This document shows, in pieces, positions 34,247 to 44,878 of a DNA stretch of 64,000 nt. A program made the position numbers and the translations under genes. Position 1 is the first letter of the stretch; every line of letters begins with the position of its first letter. Origin of the DNA: Immersiella caudata (taxonomy: Eukaryota; Ascomycota; Sordariomycetes; Sordariales; Lasiosphaeriaceae); contig JAULSU010000001.1 of assembly GCA_030512335.1 (NCBI GenBank), positions 744,001-808,000 on the forward strand, read 5' to 3'. Under the pieces are notes generated by a model. It worked only from the letters and a program-made list of their open reading frames with translations. It made no database searches and was not told where the DNA came from.

Positions 34247-36276
34247 TCAAACCTCATCTGGGCTCTGCACACTCCCAACCACGCGTAACTCGCCCCTTGC
34301 TTCTCTGCTTGCGCCCTCCGCTGGCACATATTTGAGCGGCCGGTATTGCGGCTGCCACATTTGCTCACGTATCCACTCGTCCAGCTCCTCGTCGTCGGTG
34401 GGGATGTTTTCCTCTATCGCTACGCCCTCTTCCACTGCGACCTGAATGACCTTGCGCGCGACCCGGACACTCACGTCGCGAACCACCTCCACCCCCGGAA
34501 GCAGCGGCGCGTTTGCGTCACCCTCTTTGAGAGCAGGGCCCATCTCAGCGACGCCTTTCGTCGCCGCTACCAGCATCTTGTCCGTTACACGGCTCGACCG
34601 CGAGAGCACAGCGCCAAGCCCGATGCCCGGAAAGGCGACGCTGTTGTTGCACTCGGCGACTGCGATCTCAACCTCTGCGCCATCATCGCCCCAGCGCCCC
34701 TTGACTGGCTTGAAGGGGCTGCCTGTCGCCACCAGCGCCTTTCCGTTGGTCCATGCAAGCAGGTCCGCGGGGACCGCCTCGTGAAGTCTTGTTGGGTTTG
34801 ACAGCGGCATGATGATTGGTCGCTCGACATGAGAAGCCATGGCGCGGACGATCTCTTCGGTAAATGCCTTGGGTTTCGTGGAGGTTCCAATGAGGACATT
34901 TGGTTTGACCTCTCGGATGACGTCCAGAAGGCCGACCGCCTTGCCATCCCAGTCCTCTTTCTGTTTGAGGAAAGGCCGCTGCGCTGAGGATACATTGTCC
35001 ACGCCAGTCGTGAGTAGCCCAGGCTTGTCAACCAGCCTGGATGAGCGTCAGCTACAGAACAAATCGAATCGCTGCTGGGGATCATACCAAATCTGCTTGG
35101 AGGCGTCTTCCTTGCTAACGCCTCGCTCGGCTGCTATCGCGTCACGAACTTGGTCCGCGATGCCTACCCCAGCGGACCCAGCGCCGAACACTACCATACG
35201 TAGGCCGCTGAGCTCTTGCTGGGACACACTCATTCCGGCCATGATAGCGGCCAGCGTCACGCACCCCGTCCCCTGCACGTCATCGTTGAAGCAGGGTACA
35301 TGCGGTCGATACTTCTCCAAGAGGCGTCGGGCTAACATCACGATCAGCATCCCCAATCTTTACCCATCCCTATGCCTACTCACCATTGTCTAGCCCAAAA
35401 TCTTCGAAGTGGATGTATGCTTGAGGGAAGTGCTTGCGTGCCGCATTGACAAACACACCGACAAAGTCGTCATACTCCTTCCCTCGTACGCGCTTCTGCC
35501 GAAGTCCGAGGTACAGAGGGTCGTCCAGGAGCTTCTCGTTGTCCGTCCCGCAGTCGAGAACCACGGGTAACACTCGATCGGGATGGATGCCCGCACACAG
35601 TGTCGCCAGGGTCAACTTTGCAACAGAGATCAAGATGCCTCCGCAACCTTGGTCGCCGATGCCGAGGATCTCCTCTCCATCTGGCTGCAGTCAGCGTACA
35701 AGCTCGGCACATCCCTGGTGCCAACCTACCGGTGACTACAATGTAGTCGATGTCATCCGGTGTACCCCACAGTGACAGGTCGTGGGAGACGCGGTCAACG
35801 TCACCGATGTTGAGGAACACGCCTGCCGGCCGTCTGAAGAGGCGCGAGTAATTCTCGATAGCGTCGCCCTCTGTTGGTGTGTAGACGACGCTGAACATCT
35901 CCTCGAGGTGGTCTTGGAGTAGCTGTCATGTGTCAGGCCAAAGGCCGAAGGCCCTCTGTAGGGTGATCATGCCTACCTTGAAGTAGAGAACCTCATTTTG
36001 CTCCTTCATCGAAGTTAAGAACGTATTCTTGGCGAGGTCATCCGGGCGACTGGAATATTGCTCGTAGGCCCGCTGCACTTGTTGCTCAAGCGTCTGAACA
36101 CCTGGTGGCAGCAGTCCAGAGAGCTCAAAGTCTCTACGCTCTTGTTTGGTGAAGGCGGATCCCTTGTTGAAGTACGGGTGATTCATCAGCACAGTACCCT
36201 TCAGGGAGCATTCCAGGGGACCAGTTGTGCTCAGGCGCCCGCGCTTCCAGCATTCGTCAGGTTGGCGTTCTGCCAT
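34247..36276 (-). CDS. Malic enzyme, NAD(P)-dependent
   Basis: Five exons (36276-35977, 35922-35730, 35680-35384, 35331-35088, 35036-34247) give 607 aa, normal for the family. Signature blocks are 'YTPTEGDAIENYSRLFRRP', 'GEEILGIGDQGCGGI', the malic enzyme motif 'CFNDDVQGTG', the dinucleotide site 'VVFGAGSAGVGIAD', 'PIIMPLSNPTRLHEAVPADL' and 'ALVATGSPFKP'. The enzyme decarboxylates malate to pyruvate. NAD versus NADP use and mitochondrial versus cytosolic location are not evident: no strong presequence is seen at the modelled start 'MAERQPDECW'. All splice sites are consistent and restore conserved blocks. Confidence 0.94.
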
Positions 36277-37700
36277 GGTGACACGAGCAGCAAAATCTGC
36301 GGCTTGACAAGACAATGTCACGATCACGCTCGTTTTGCTGAGCAAGTGCAATCTCTGGAATTTATGTCTACATATCTTGGTAGTCTCCTTCCTCGATGCG
36401 GATGACGTGGATGCACGCGATAACAAGCTGGCGGCTGGCTTCGGGCCCCGCAGCGCAACCCCCCGCGGGCCGCTGACTGAGCCTTCGGCCGCGCCCGAGT
36501 CTGGATGGGCAAGCAACCCACTCAAAAACAAATTGGACGGGATGCATCAGATGACATGTTGGAGCGCTTGGAGCCACGCCTGCGTAGGGAGATTCCGCTG
36601 TTTCCAGCAGACAGCAGGCACGGACTATGATGGTCCAGTTTTCGTTCTTGCAGCAAGTCGGGGGTAGCTTGCGCCGCCCGCTCCTGCCCATTCCCCGACC
36701 CCTTCGAAAACGCTTCACAAGACGTGTCGCGAGAAGAAGGTCTTCCAAGGAAGACTCACCAGTGCAGCCAGAGGCTCGAGTGGTCAGGGAATGGTTGCTG
36801 CGTTGCACTTGGGGCCGATACGGCAGTCAAGTGTTGCGATTACCTACCTGAGGCGTCACTGTGCGGATATTTCGTGTTTTTGACAACGCGACGGTTGTTT
36901 GCACGTTGACTGCCTCGGTCCCGTCGATGCAAAGGTGAGCAGAGCAGAGTCCATTTCGGTCGGGAAATTTTCTGTGCTTTTGGTGCCTCTGGTGGGGCGC
37001 TTTTCCCGCCAAGCAAACGGCCAGCTCTAATTGGGAAGCCTGCCAGGGCACGCTGACAGCTGGCCAGATTTCCGACAGGGGTCTTGTGGGTCTCAACTGT
37101 GTACAGTCACGTGATAAACCTGAACTGATTGAGACCCGTGGTGCGGGCAGACGCCACAGCCCATCTTCCGCGTCCCTCCCACACCAACAGTCAGCTGCAT
37201 ACCCGAAATTTTGCGCAGTAGTTCAGAACAGGCCCTGATTGGTTGTTGAAGTACCTCATGAAACACCAACAGCACGCGTTGAACCCTCGTCTCCAAGCGC
37301 GCACGAACGCTGGCGCTTTCCCGTAGGCACCTCACCTAACCGAGGTGGCTCAGAGCGCGGCGGATGCCACGCACCACACCATCTTCCAGAAGCCGTCAGC
37401 TCTGATTCTGCAATTTGGGGGCTGCCACGAGGCTCCCAGCTGAACAATTCTAAATCGCGATGAAACTAATTGGCGCCCCCCTGCTGGCGACCCCCTGCAG
37501 CGGTCGTGCGATGGCTGAGCCGACGCCATGGGAAGACCGGTGAACATGCGGGCGTTTCCGCTGGGAATGTCAGTGTTGCTGCACGGATGCAGGGGTGGGT
37601 TACCCGGTATTCTTTATGACGGCGACCCCTCTCAACGACTCAAACCATCGCTCCCGTGGTTTCCTTAACTCGCTAGATTGAACCACAATTCAACAACTCC
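36277..37700. other. 1.4-kb divergent promoter region
   Basis: Lies between the divergently transcribed malic enzyme and membrane protein genes, so it should carry both promoters. No additional gene is supported; the open frames on either strand lack codon bias. Confidence 0.5.
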
Positions 37701-39548
37701 ATGGACATACATCCGGAAGAGGCCGCGTACATCGCGAAGGCGGGGACAGCGAATGTTTTGGCATACCTTGAATACAACAACGGACGGAATGTGACGAGTT
37801 GGGTGTAAGTAAGATGCCAGCATGACACAAAAAGACTTGCTCAACTTGATCACAGCTCTGAACCGCCAACACGAGGGACATTCAGGCTCTTAATCGGTTG
37901 CATTGCGACGTTATCACTCTGCGTGTATTCAGCCCTCCACCTCAACGTCTTGCCTCCTGCGGGGCGAGAGCGACAACCAGGCCCCAAAACCAAAGACAAC
38001 AGACTGTCGTTCCAGCCGTCTCTGTCCACAGTTTTCTCGAGCAAAGCGAAATGGGTGCTGATCGGCATGTTCGCACCCGAGTTTGTTGTATACACGGCTT
38101 GGTCTCAATGGAGAAGCGCCCGGAAGCTTACCGACTTGATAACGAGCAGCCCGGAAGCCAAGGATCTGGAATGGACCATGACACATAGCTTCTTTGCGCT
38201 AATGGGCGGGTTTGCCGTGGACACGGACGACCCAGGAGAGGACGAATATATCGCCGGCTCCCCCAGGCTCCATTTGACGGCAAATGGCGTTGCTGCCCTG
38301 GCCGAGATCGGCCTGCTGCCCTCCATCTCGAAAGACTTTATCCTCGACAAGAGCAAGGCAGATCACTTCACCAAGGCACTGGTGATAATGCAAGCCGGCT
38401 GGCTGGTCATCGAGTGTCTGGGCAGGGCCATCGGCCGCCTTCCGGTTTCGCAGCTCGAGCTCAACACCATCGCTCACATCGCCTGCGCTTTTGTCACATA
38501 CAGCCTGTGGTGGCACAAACCACATGATGTGCACCACCCTGTAGTGATAGCAGACGAGTGGAAACGCCCTCTGGTCGCCGCCATGGCCATGTTCAGCAAA
38601 GAGGGGCGGGGCTCACCCCCTGAAATCGAGGCACTCCTTCATTACACAAACCAATCACCGCCTAAATCTCCAGCTGACTTGTCCGGCCCGCTGAAGATTT
38701 TACACCGCCGACTCCGCAGCAAGACATCTTCAGAGCCGCAAATTGTCAGCCCTGTGTCTGCCAGCAACTCCTCCGTGAGCCTCCCCGAGACTACCAACCT
38801 CAAGACCATCACCCTCCACGAGTCCGACATCCTCCTACCCTTCGGCTTCAGCCCCAAGCCCTCCAGCACAATATTCCGTTTGCACGAAATATTTGCCGAC
38901 TCAAAGCCCCCAATCCATCTCGACATTGACCCCACAACCCTCACCCGCTGGAGTCTCGCCTGCCAAAGCCTCTCGGACCATCCCGCCCTCTGGTCCCGCT
39001 TCCGCAGTCCCTCGCGCTCCACAAAACGCAACGATACCTCCTACCTCGTCCACGAATACCCTGAATCTAAACTCAACGTTGACTTTGTCTGCACCGCCGT
39101 CCCGAACTGGCCCGGTCGAGACCTGCTCCCGCATAACCAGAAATACACACCCATGGCCTTTTTCTCGGCGTGTGTCGTCTTCTACGGGGGGGCTCACACG
39201 GGCGCATGGAACGACTACTTCCCGTCTGAGAATGAGCGTCTGTTCTGGCGGATTGCCGCGGTGTACGTGGCCGGTTCGGGGTTCTCGTGGTTTGCGCTAA
39301 GGGCGCTGCAGATGGAACTGGAGGGGTTCCATAGGAAGTATATCAGGGGGAAGACGGGCCAGTGGGTTACTCGGACGCCGCTGGGGGCGGTGCTGGTGAT
39401 GGTTCCGCTGTATGTTATTACGGCGTTGGGATGTGGGTATGTTGCAGCGAGGGTGTATTTGGTGGTGGAGGCGTTTATAAGCTTGAGGGATGTCCCGGCG
39501 GAGTTGTATCTTACGCCGGAGTGGTCGAGGTATTTGGTGCATTTTTGA
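37701..39548 (+). CDS. Fungal multi-span membrane protein of unknown function
   Basis: Two exons, 37701-37804 and 37856-39548, give 598 aa. The intron is GTAAGT...TCACAG, and splicing joins 'NGRNVTSW-V' to 'SEPPTRGTFRLLIGC'. After a hydrophobic 'LLIGCIATLSLCVYSALH' segment the protein has 'WVLIGMFAPEFVVYTAWSQW', 'MTHSFFALMGGFAVD' and a C-terminal set of spans ('MAFFSACVVFYGGAHTGAWN', 'VMVPLYVITALGCGYVAARV'). This layout is common in a large ascomycete family that is uncharacterised. I predict seven or more membrane passes, with a Ser/Thr-rich loop in the middle (about 300-370). The last 250 bp change to G-ending codons. The gene is sure; the function is unknown. Confidence 0.8.
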
Positions 39549-40194
39549 GCAGTTTGTAAGGGAACCTCTTTATTATAGTATGAATTCTTACACTGATAGC
39601 CTCCATCTTAAGCGCAGCTAGGTCGTGTGAGAGAGGGGGGAGGAGGGGGAAGAATATGAACGTGGCGGCCGTGCAGCCACGGCTTTGTGTGCCATAAAAG
39701 TTAAAAAAATAAAATAAAAAAAAACTCTACAAAAATCAGTGATAAAGTTCTCTGATACCGGCCAGAAAAGGGCCGAGCTTCTGACTGTATTGAAAGAGTA
39801 TCATGGTTTGCTGGTTTGCTCGATCGTGCTGTCGAGGTGCGGGTGTCGGGTCGCTGCAAGTGAAGTTTGCGTCGGCGCCTTTGTGGGGCGTGTCGTTCAG
39901 GGGGAGTGGTGTTGTCGAGGCGGGACAATCGATAGGATTGGTTTGCCGATTTCCTCTTGTGGACCCGCCTAAGTTTGACAGGGGTCCTAGGTCTCAGCCA
40001 CACCGCTTGTGAATCTGCCATGAGGACCTCCTGCACGCTGTGATGACGTCAGACACAGGGTTTTCCCCGCAGCGTTCACGTGCACACGCGAATATCAGCC
40101 ACCTCGCGTCGTTTCCTCCAAACGTTCTGTTCCCCTAAACGTCCAGCCACAAACAAGCCTCAAACCTCCAGCGAACACATCTGGCTTACCCGTC
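39549..40194. other. Intergenic spacer
   Basis: About 650 bp, AT-richer near 39690-39730 (runs of AAAATAAAA), where transcripts of the membrane protein gene probably end. No gene is seen. Confidence 0.5.
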
Positions 40195-40811
40195 ATGGCC
40201 CAACCCATTGCTCCCCTGGGCGAGCAGCCTAATCTTGACAACTTTGAGCGCTGTTGGTCCGAAATTTTAGTCGAAGTTAGACGTGTCCGCAACATCCCCG
40301 CCCTCACCGACAGCGAACGCATCATCGCGGCGATTGGTCAGATGACTACGCAGCTAGAAACGCAGATTCAGGGGGTGGAAACACGGCTGGAAGCGCAGAT
40401 TCAGGGGGCGGAAACACGGCTGGAAGCGCGGATTCAGGGGGTGGAAACACAGCTCACGGAGAGAATCAACCAGGTTCAGACCAGCATCACAACAAGCCTC
40501 AAGGCGTACGATGCAAACGCAATGACACGGGTCGTCAACAACAACAATGTCGCCAAACCCAACCACGATATTGAGCCGCTTCTGGATGTGGCTACCGGCA
40601 CAGTTATCCCCGATTTCCCGACGACTGTCGACGAGATTATGCACCTACAGGGTATGTCCCCCCTTGTATTCATCCTGTGTTGATCTAACTCTGCGTAGCT
40701 GCCCAAGCCAATGCCATCCTGACGGCCCTCGGTGCCTCCACGGCTGGCGGCCTTGCCGCCAAGCGGGCGCGGATCAAGCTGTGCTGCGGTCTTGTTCCCT
40801 CGTCGCTTTAA
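40195..40811 (+). CDS. Coiled-coil protein built on 11-residue repeats
   Basis: Two exons, 40195-40651 and 40699-40811, give 189 aa. The intron (GTATGT...CTAACTCTGCGTAG) splits the Ala codon joining 'MHLQ' to 'AQANAILTALGAS'. Residues about 50-105 are four hendecad-like repeats ('QIQGVETRLEA' and variants) that should form a long coiled coil. The N-terminus resembles a short globular or helical cap with several conserved Arg/Trp residues. The last exon ends in 'LAAKRARIKL', a possible nuclear or membrane-binding basic patch. Many filamentous fungi have short proteins of this kind. There is no signal peptide and no known function. Confidence 0.7.
40363..40461 (+). repeat. Three tandem 33-bp repeats
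   Basis: Units at 40363, 40396 and 40429 differ at a few bases only (CAGATTCAGGGGGTGGAAAC and so on). Each encodes eleven residues of the coiled coil. Perfect phase and near identity point to recent expansion. Confidence 0.92.
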
Positions 40812-41147
40812 AGAGTTCTTTGGGGTGTTGGACCAAGTAGGGTATTATGGGGAAGAGCTGGTGGTTTAGATAACTCGGTAGACTTAGAGGAGGATGCGGA
40901 AGACGGGAGAACGGGAGGCACGCAGGACGAAAATTAAGAGGGGGCTGCCAGGTCGTGTATCGATGGCTTTTAGAGCATTACGAGAGCTCTCTTTGCATAC
41001 CTACGAAATTGATAGAGAGCTTGAAAGTTTTTGGCACTGGCTGACTGCTACCAGCAATGCTGCTGCTCTTGCTCCTAGGATCTTGAAGCCGCCTTGTGCG
41101 CTGCAGGGCGTCTTGCTGTGGTGGCTGAGGACCACATCAAAGTCTCA
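40812..41147. other. Convergent spacer
   Basis: The coiled-coil gene (plus) and the NPP1-like gene (minus) converge here. No gene or repeat is seen. Confidence 0.5.
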
Positions 41148-42122
41148 TCAATGCGCCTCACACAGTCCCTCATGAACCTTTCCCGGGAAGCTATCCGCCG
41201 ACCCCCACTCAAAACTGGCAAGCGTCGCCCCAATACTTGTCGAGCCATCTGCAAGCACGTAATCGCCTAAAAACACGCACAAAAATCAGCAAGTCGCCCC
41301 CCTCCCGCTTTTGGTCGCATGGACCACCAAACCTTTCACAGGGAAATACCACCAGTCGTCGCTGCGGTGAGCCAGCCCCGTCAACTGCGACAATGGATCA
41401 TGCCACCCCGTCAGTTGGTCGTGGTAATGAGCGTGCTTCGACCAGGAAACATAGACCTTGGCGTGGTCTCTGCCGCGATGTCCGTCTCTTCCTCCTCGCG
41501 AGAACTTTGCATCGCCCGTGTTGAACGTGCTTGCAATGTTATCCCAGCTGAGCGTCTGATAGCCCATGTGCTGCGACAGCATCAACCGCGAGGGCACCCA
41601 TTTGGTGTCGTTGCCTTTTCCCCAGACGACGATGACCCGCTCCCAGTCGCTTTGCGCGGGAATCGTCAGCTGCATCACCACAACCTGCGGTGTCCGGGAA
41701 ACTTACTATGGATGCCCGTTTAGACCATTTGGCTTGCACCCATCCTTCTCGTAGAAGAGGTTATACGCAACACGCACTTCCGTCGCGTTACACTGCTTGA
41801 ACGAATAGTACACGGGGAATGAGGGTCCCGGCTTTCCCGCTTTAACTCCGGCCTGACGACACCCGCATCCGGTGTCCGGGTACATGCAAAGATCCACCGA
41901 TGGCGTTTGGCTTCCTTGAACGTCGGTGGCGCTTGTGGGATAACAGGATGGGTGGCCCATGGCCTCGCCGAAGAACCACATCGGCTGCGCCGCAAGCGCG
42001 AGGGTTGCGCCACCGGCTTTCAGCATCTTTGTCATTTTCTTGTCGTCGACTGGGGTTGCGGAGAGGGCTGCGCTGAGGAGGCAGACGCCTACGGCGAGGA
42101 TGCGCAGGAGACTGCGCGTCAT
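41148..42122 (-). CDS. Divergent NPP1-like (necrosis-inducing superfamily) secreted protein
   Basis: Three exons, 42122-41707, 41649-41333 and 41266-41148, give 283 aa. The start has a hydrophobic signal ('LLRILAVGVCLLSAALS'). Splicing recreates a 'GHPYDWE' heptad followed by a beta-rich block ending in 'VVW'. It corresponds to the GHRHDWE signature of NEP1-like proteins, with the central Arg-His replaced by Pro-Tyr. Later 'VYVSWSKHAHYHD' and 'DWWYFPVKG' fit the same family. Classical NLPs bind plant sphingolipids and permeabilise eudicot membranes; many fungal members are non-toxic. The changed heptad suggests altered or absent activity, which the sequence alone cannot settle. The gene is intact by this model. 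Family membership is likely but not certain. Confidence 0.65.
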
Positions 42123-42801
42123 CTTTGAGACGTCGGGTCTTCTCTCTCTTGTCGAGTCGGAACGGTAGGATTCTTTACATCGCAGCGTGGACAGATGTAT
42201 TTAAGCATCCTTGCGCTGGTCAGTCATGCAAGGACGTTCGGGGTGGCCGCAAACCGTTGCCATGCCCGACCAAATCCTGGTGGCGGTGACCTGTCATGCA
42301 GAGAGCAGACGGTGCCGGCCACTGATATCAGCGGCGCAGCCCGGTTGGAAACTCCGGGTCGTCTCCTTTCCACTCCCCATTATTATTAGCTCGCCTGCTC
42401 AAATCAGACTTGCTCTTGGTTCACCTCCTGGTGCTTGCGATCGATCCATCAGCAGCAGCGTTCCCCTGACGAGAAGCCCGCCGGAACGGCTGGCGAGTCA
42501 AGTGTCTCGTCGAGTGCCGACATCGAACGGAGCGGCCCTCCCTCCTTCCGCGCGTTGCAGCGGGCAACTCGGGGTGTGTCTCCCCGTGTTCTTGCGTATC
42601 TTGGATGCTCCTTCTTGAAATTTCCCTGTTCCATGTTCTGGTGGGGAAAGTAACAGATAAGGACTGCTCGGCTGCGAAAAGCGCAAGAGCACGTCAAGGT
42701 GCCCCGTCTTCGACGTTGGACCGTGCGGCCCAAGTTTTGCACCCCCGCACAAGTCATCTATCTCCCTTCGGGCAGCAACACCCTAAACGCTGCCTACGAC
42801 C
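42123..42801. other. Divergent promoter region
   Basis: Separates two divergent genes for secreted proteins. A TTAAATA-like element lies about 75 bp upstream of the NPP1-like start, near 42197. No other gene is supported. Confidence 0.5.
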
Positions 42802-44379
42802 ATGGTTCTCCGAAGCCACATATTGGCGTGCGCCCTGCTTGGCCTGGTCTGGGCTGAGTCAAGCCCGTGGTACTGGGCAACGACTGTGGTCACCGAAACG
42901 GTTTGGACGATTTGCGAAGCTGAGCTCGAAACGACGACAGTTGCACCGGTCGACAACTGCCCACCTTCGACAAGCATCGTCCTCGACAATGGCGTCCTCA
43001 CGGGAATCACCGTCCAACCTGCCAGTTCCCCTACGTCATGCTACGACCTTCCGATTCCGACCTCGTCGCTAGAGGTGATTGCCTTCGCTTCGGACCAGAC
43101 TCCCGGCAGCACGTCGGACGACCCGACGTTCTTCTACCTCGGCGAGAATGCCACGGTTCTGGAGTACATGGCTACTCTCATTGACGGGGAGCGATGCGTG
43201 CTTGACGTCTCGGCCAATGCGTCTGCCGCTGGTCGCGTTGCGCTCATTCTGGCTGGAGGAGAGTCCCTCGTCTTTGACGAGACCGGCCTGCATCATTTCG
43301 CCGCAGGGTGCAACTCGGCCTCGTCTATTGAGATTGACAGCTTCATCGACCAAGTCGCCTCCATCGCGGAGGTCTCAGCCAGCGCCGACGGGACGGACGA
43401 CCAACTGACCTTCAAGCTGGGAAAGAGGGATGCGGATGCAGAAGAGAAGAACTTCACGGTAACGCTCCAGATCGAGAGGGAAATCCACAGCCAGCTCAGA
43501 CAGCCTCATCTCGACTTCGGCGCGTCACCCTGCTTACTTGTCGAGACGGCAGCGAATGATGAATGGGGCAACTTTACCTTCATTTGCCAGTACCCCGGTG
43601 CAAACAGCAGCCAGCAAGCCTGCGAAGACGCTCTGAGTGCTTGGCTGCAGCCAGCGTCGCCACCATCCCCGGGCACCGCTCGCTTGGATGTTGCTCCAAA
43701 CGGCAACAGACTGATGGCCAACCTACCGCAGTTTCTAGACCACGCTGCCGCCCTCCTGGCTAATCTCATCCCCAACATCAGCGCATCTCTCCAGCAAGGC
43801 ATGGCCTGGATCAAAACCGCGCAGTCGGCCGCCATCGACGTCGCGCAGTTCGGCGGGAGCACCATGTGCAAGCTCCTCCACGTCGGTGCTCTGTACGACT
43901 TGGTATTCACCGATCCCGCCCTCCCGACGGCTCACACGGTGGGCGTGTACCACTCACCTCCGGTGGACACTCTTATTGGAACATTGGCGACGCACACGAC
44001 GAAGCCGACGAAAGATCCGCCGAGGCAGGTGCTCCCGAGTGTGACGGATTTCACATCGGTGACGGCTACTTCGTTCAGCATTCCCCTGATTGGTGCTCTG
44101 ACGGGTCTGCTCGGGGGCTTGGGTGGGGGCGCTTCTGGTCTTCTTGAGGGTGAGGGTGTTGCGACGCAGGAGTCGATGATGACTGACTTTGGAACGGGTT
44201 TTGTGATGCCTTCGGTGACGATCTTTGTACCGGCGCAGGCGACTGGGTCACCGCAGGAGACGGATGTGACGCCAATGGATGAGGAGACGCCACAGAGTGA
44301 AATGAAATCGTCGGCTGAGCCTTCATCGACCACCAGCGTGTTTGTTGTCGTTGCCGTTTCTCAGGTTCAGGGAACTTAG
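42802..44379 (+). CDS. Secreted 525-aa protein of unknown function
   Basis: Single exon. The N-terminus 'MVLRSHILACALLGLVWA' is a good signal peptide, followed by a Thr/Val-rich 'WATTVVTETVWTICEAE' segment often found in fungal wall proteins. There are several N-glycosylation sequons (for example 'NASA', 'NFT') and paired cysteines. The C-terminal third contains 'GALTGLLGGLGGGASGLLEG' and a Ser/Thr/Glu-rich tail; there is no clear GPI site. I do not recognise a catalytic domain. It shares a short divergent region with the NPP1-like gene, so the two may be co-regulated, which is only a guess. Confidence 0.72.
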   Translation: MVLRSHILACALLGLVWAESSPWYWATTVVTETVWTICEAELETTTVAPVDNCPPSTSIVLDNGVLTGITVQPASSPTSCYDLPIPTSSLEVIAFASDQTPGSTSDDPTFFYLGENATVLEYMATLIDGERCVLDVSANASAAGRVALILAGGESLVFDETGLHHFAAGCNSASSIEIDSFIDQVASIAEVSASADGTDDQLTFKLGKRDADAEEKNFTVTLQIEREIHSQLRQPHLDFGASPCLLVETAANDEWGNFTFICQYPGANSSQQACEDALSAWLQPASPPSPGTARLDVAPNGNRLMANLPQFLDHAAALLANLIPNISASLQQGMAWIKTAQSAAIDVAQFGGSTMCKLLHVGALYDLVFTDPALPTAHTVGVYHSPPVDTLIGTLATHTTKPTKDPPRQVLPSVTDFTSVTATSFSIPLIGALTGLLGGLGGGASGLLEGEGVATQESMMTDFGTGFVMPSVTIFVPAQATGSPQETDVTPMDEETPQSEMKSSAEPSSTTSVFVVVAVSQVQGT

Positions 44380-44878
44380 GATAATGAGTTGCACACGCCA
44401 GGGCGATGGTATGATATGTTTGTTTGGAGGCGCAGATGTTGGCGATTTTTGGGACGGGACTCTTACGACATCTGAGGGCTGCTGGGAGGAGGATGACACG
44501 CTTCTTGCCTGTGCCCGGAATATGCTCTAGAGAGTCGGCAGATCTTGTAGGAATAACCCAACAATGGGATTCTCTGGTGATGGTATTGATCAATGCTATT
44601 GTACAATTTTTTTTTTTGGTGAGTTTCTTGGATGTGGAGTGTCCGATTTCAGCAGATTTTCGGCATCTGTTTCCGAGCATGGGACACCGAGCATGGGACA
44701 CCCGTTCCAAATATTTCCTCACGCACATCAACAGTTTCCATCCACTTCAACTGGGATTTCTCACCGTAGGTATAGAGACATGTTCAATCATCCCAACCGG
44801 GTGTTTAAACGACAACAAATCGGCTACCCCTGAGACTCGGCGACGGACCGCGTACCCACCCTGCTCAGTTCAAGAACT
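44380..44878. other. Convergent spacer
   Basis: About 500 bp between converging genes. A 10-bp T run lies at about 44608-44617. No gene is seen. Confidence 0.5.
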
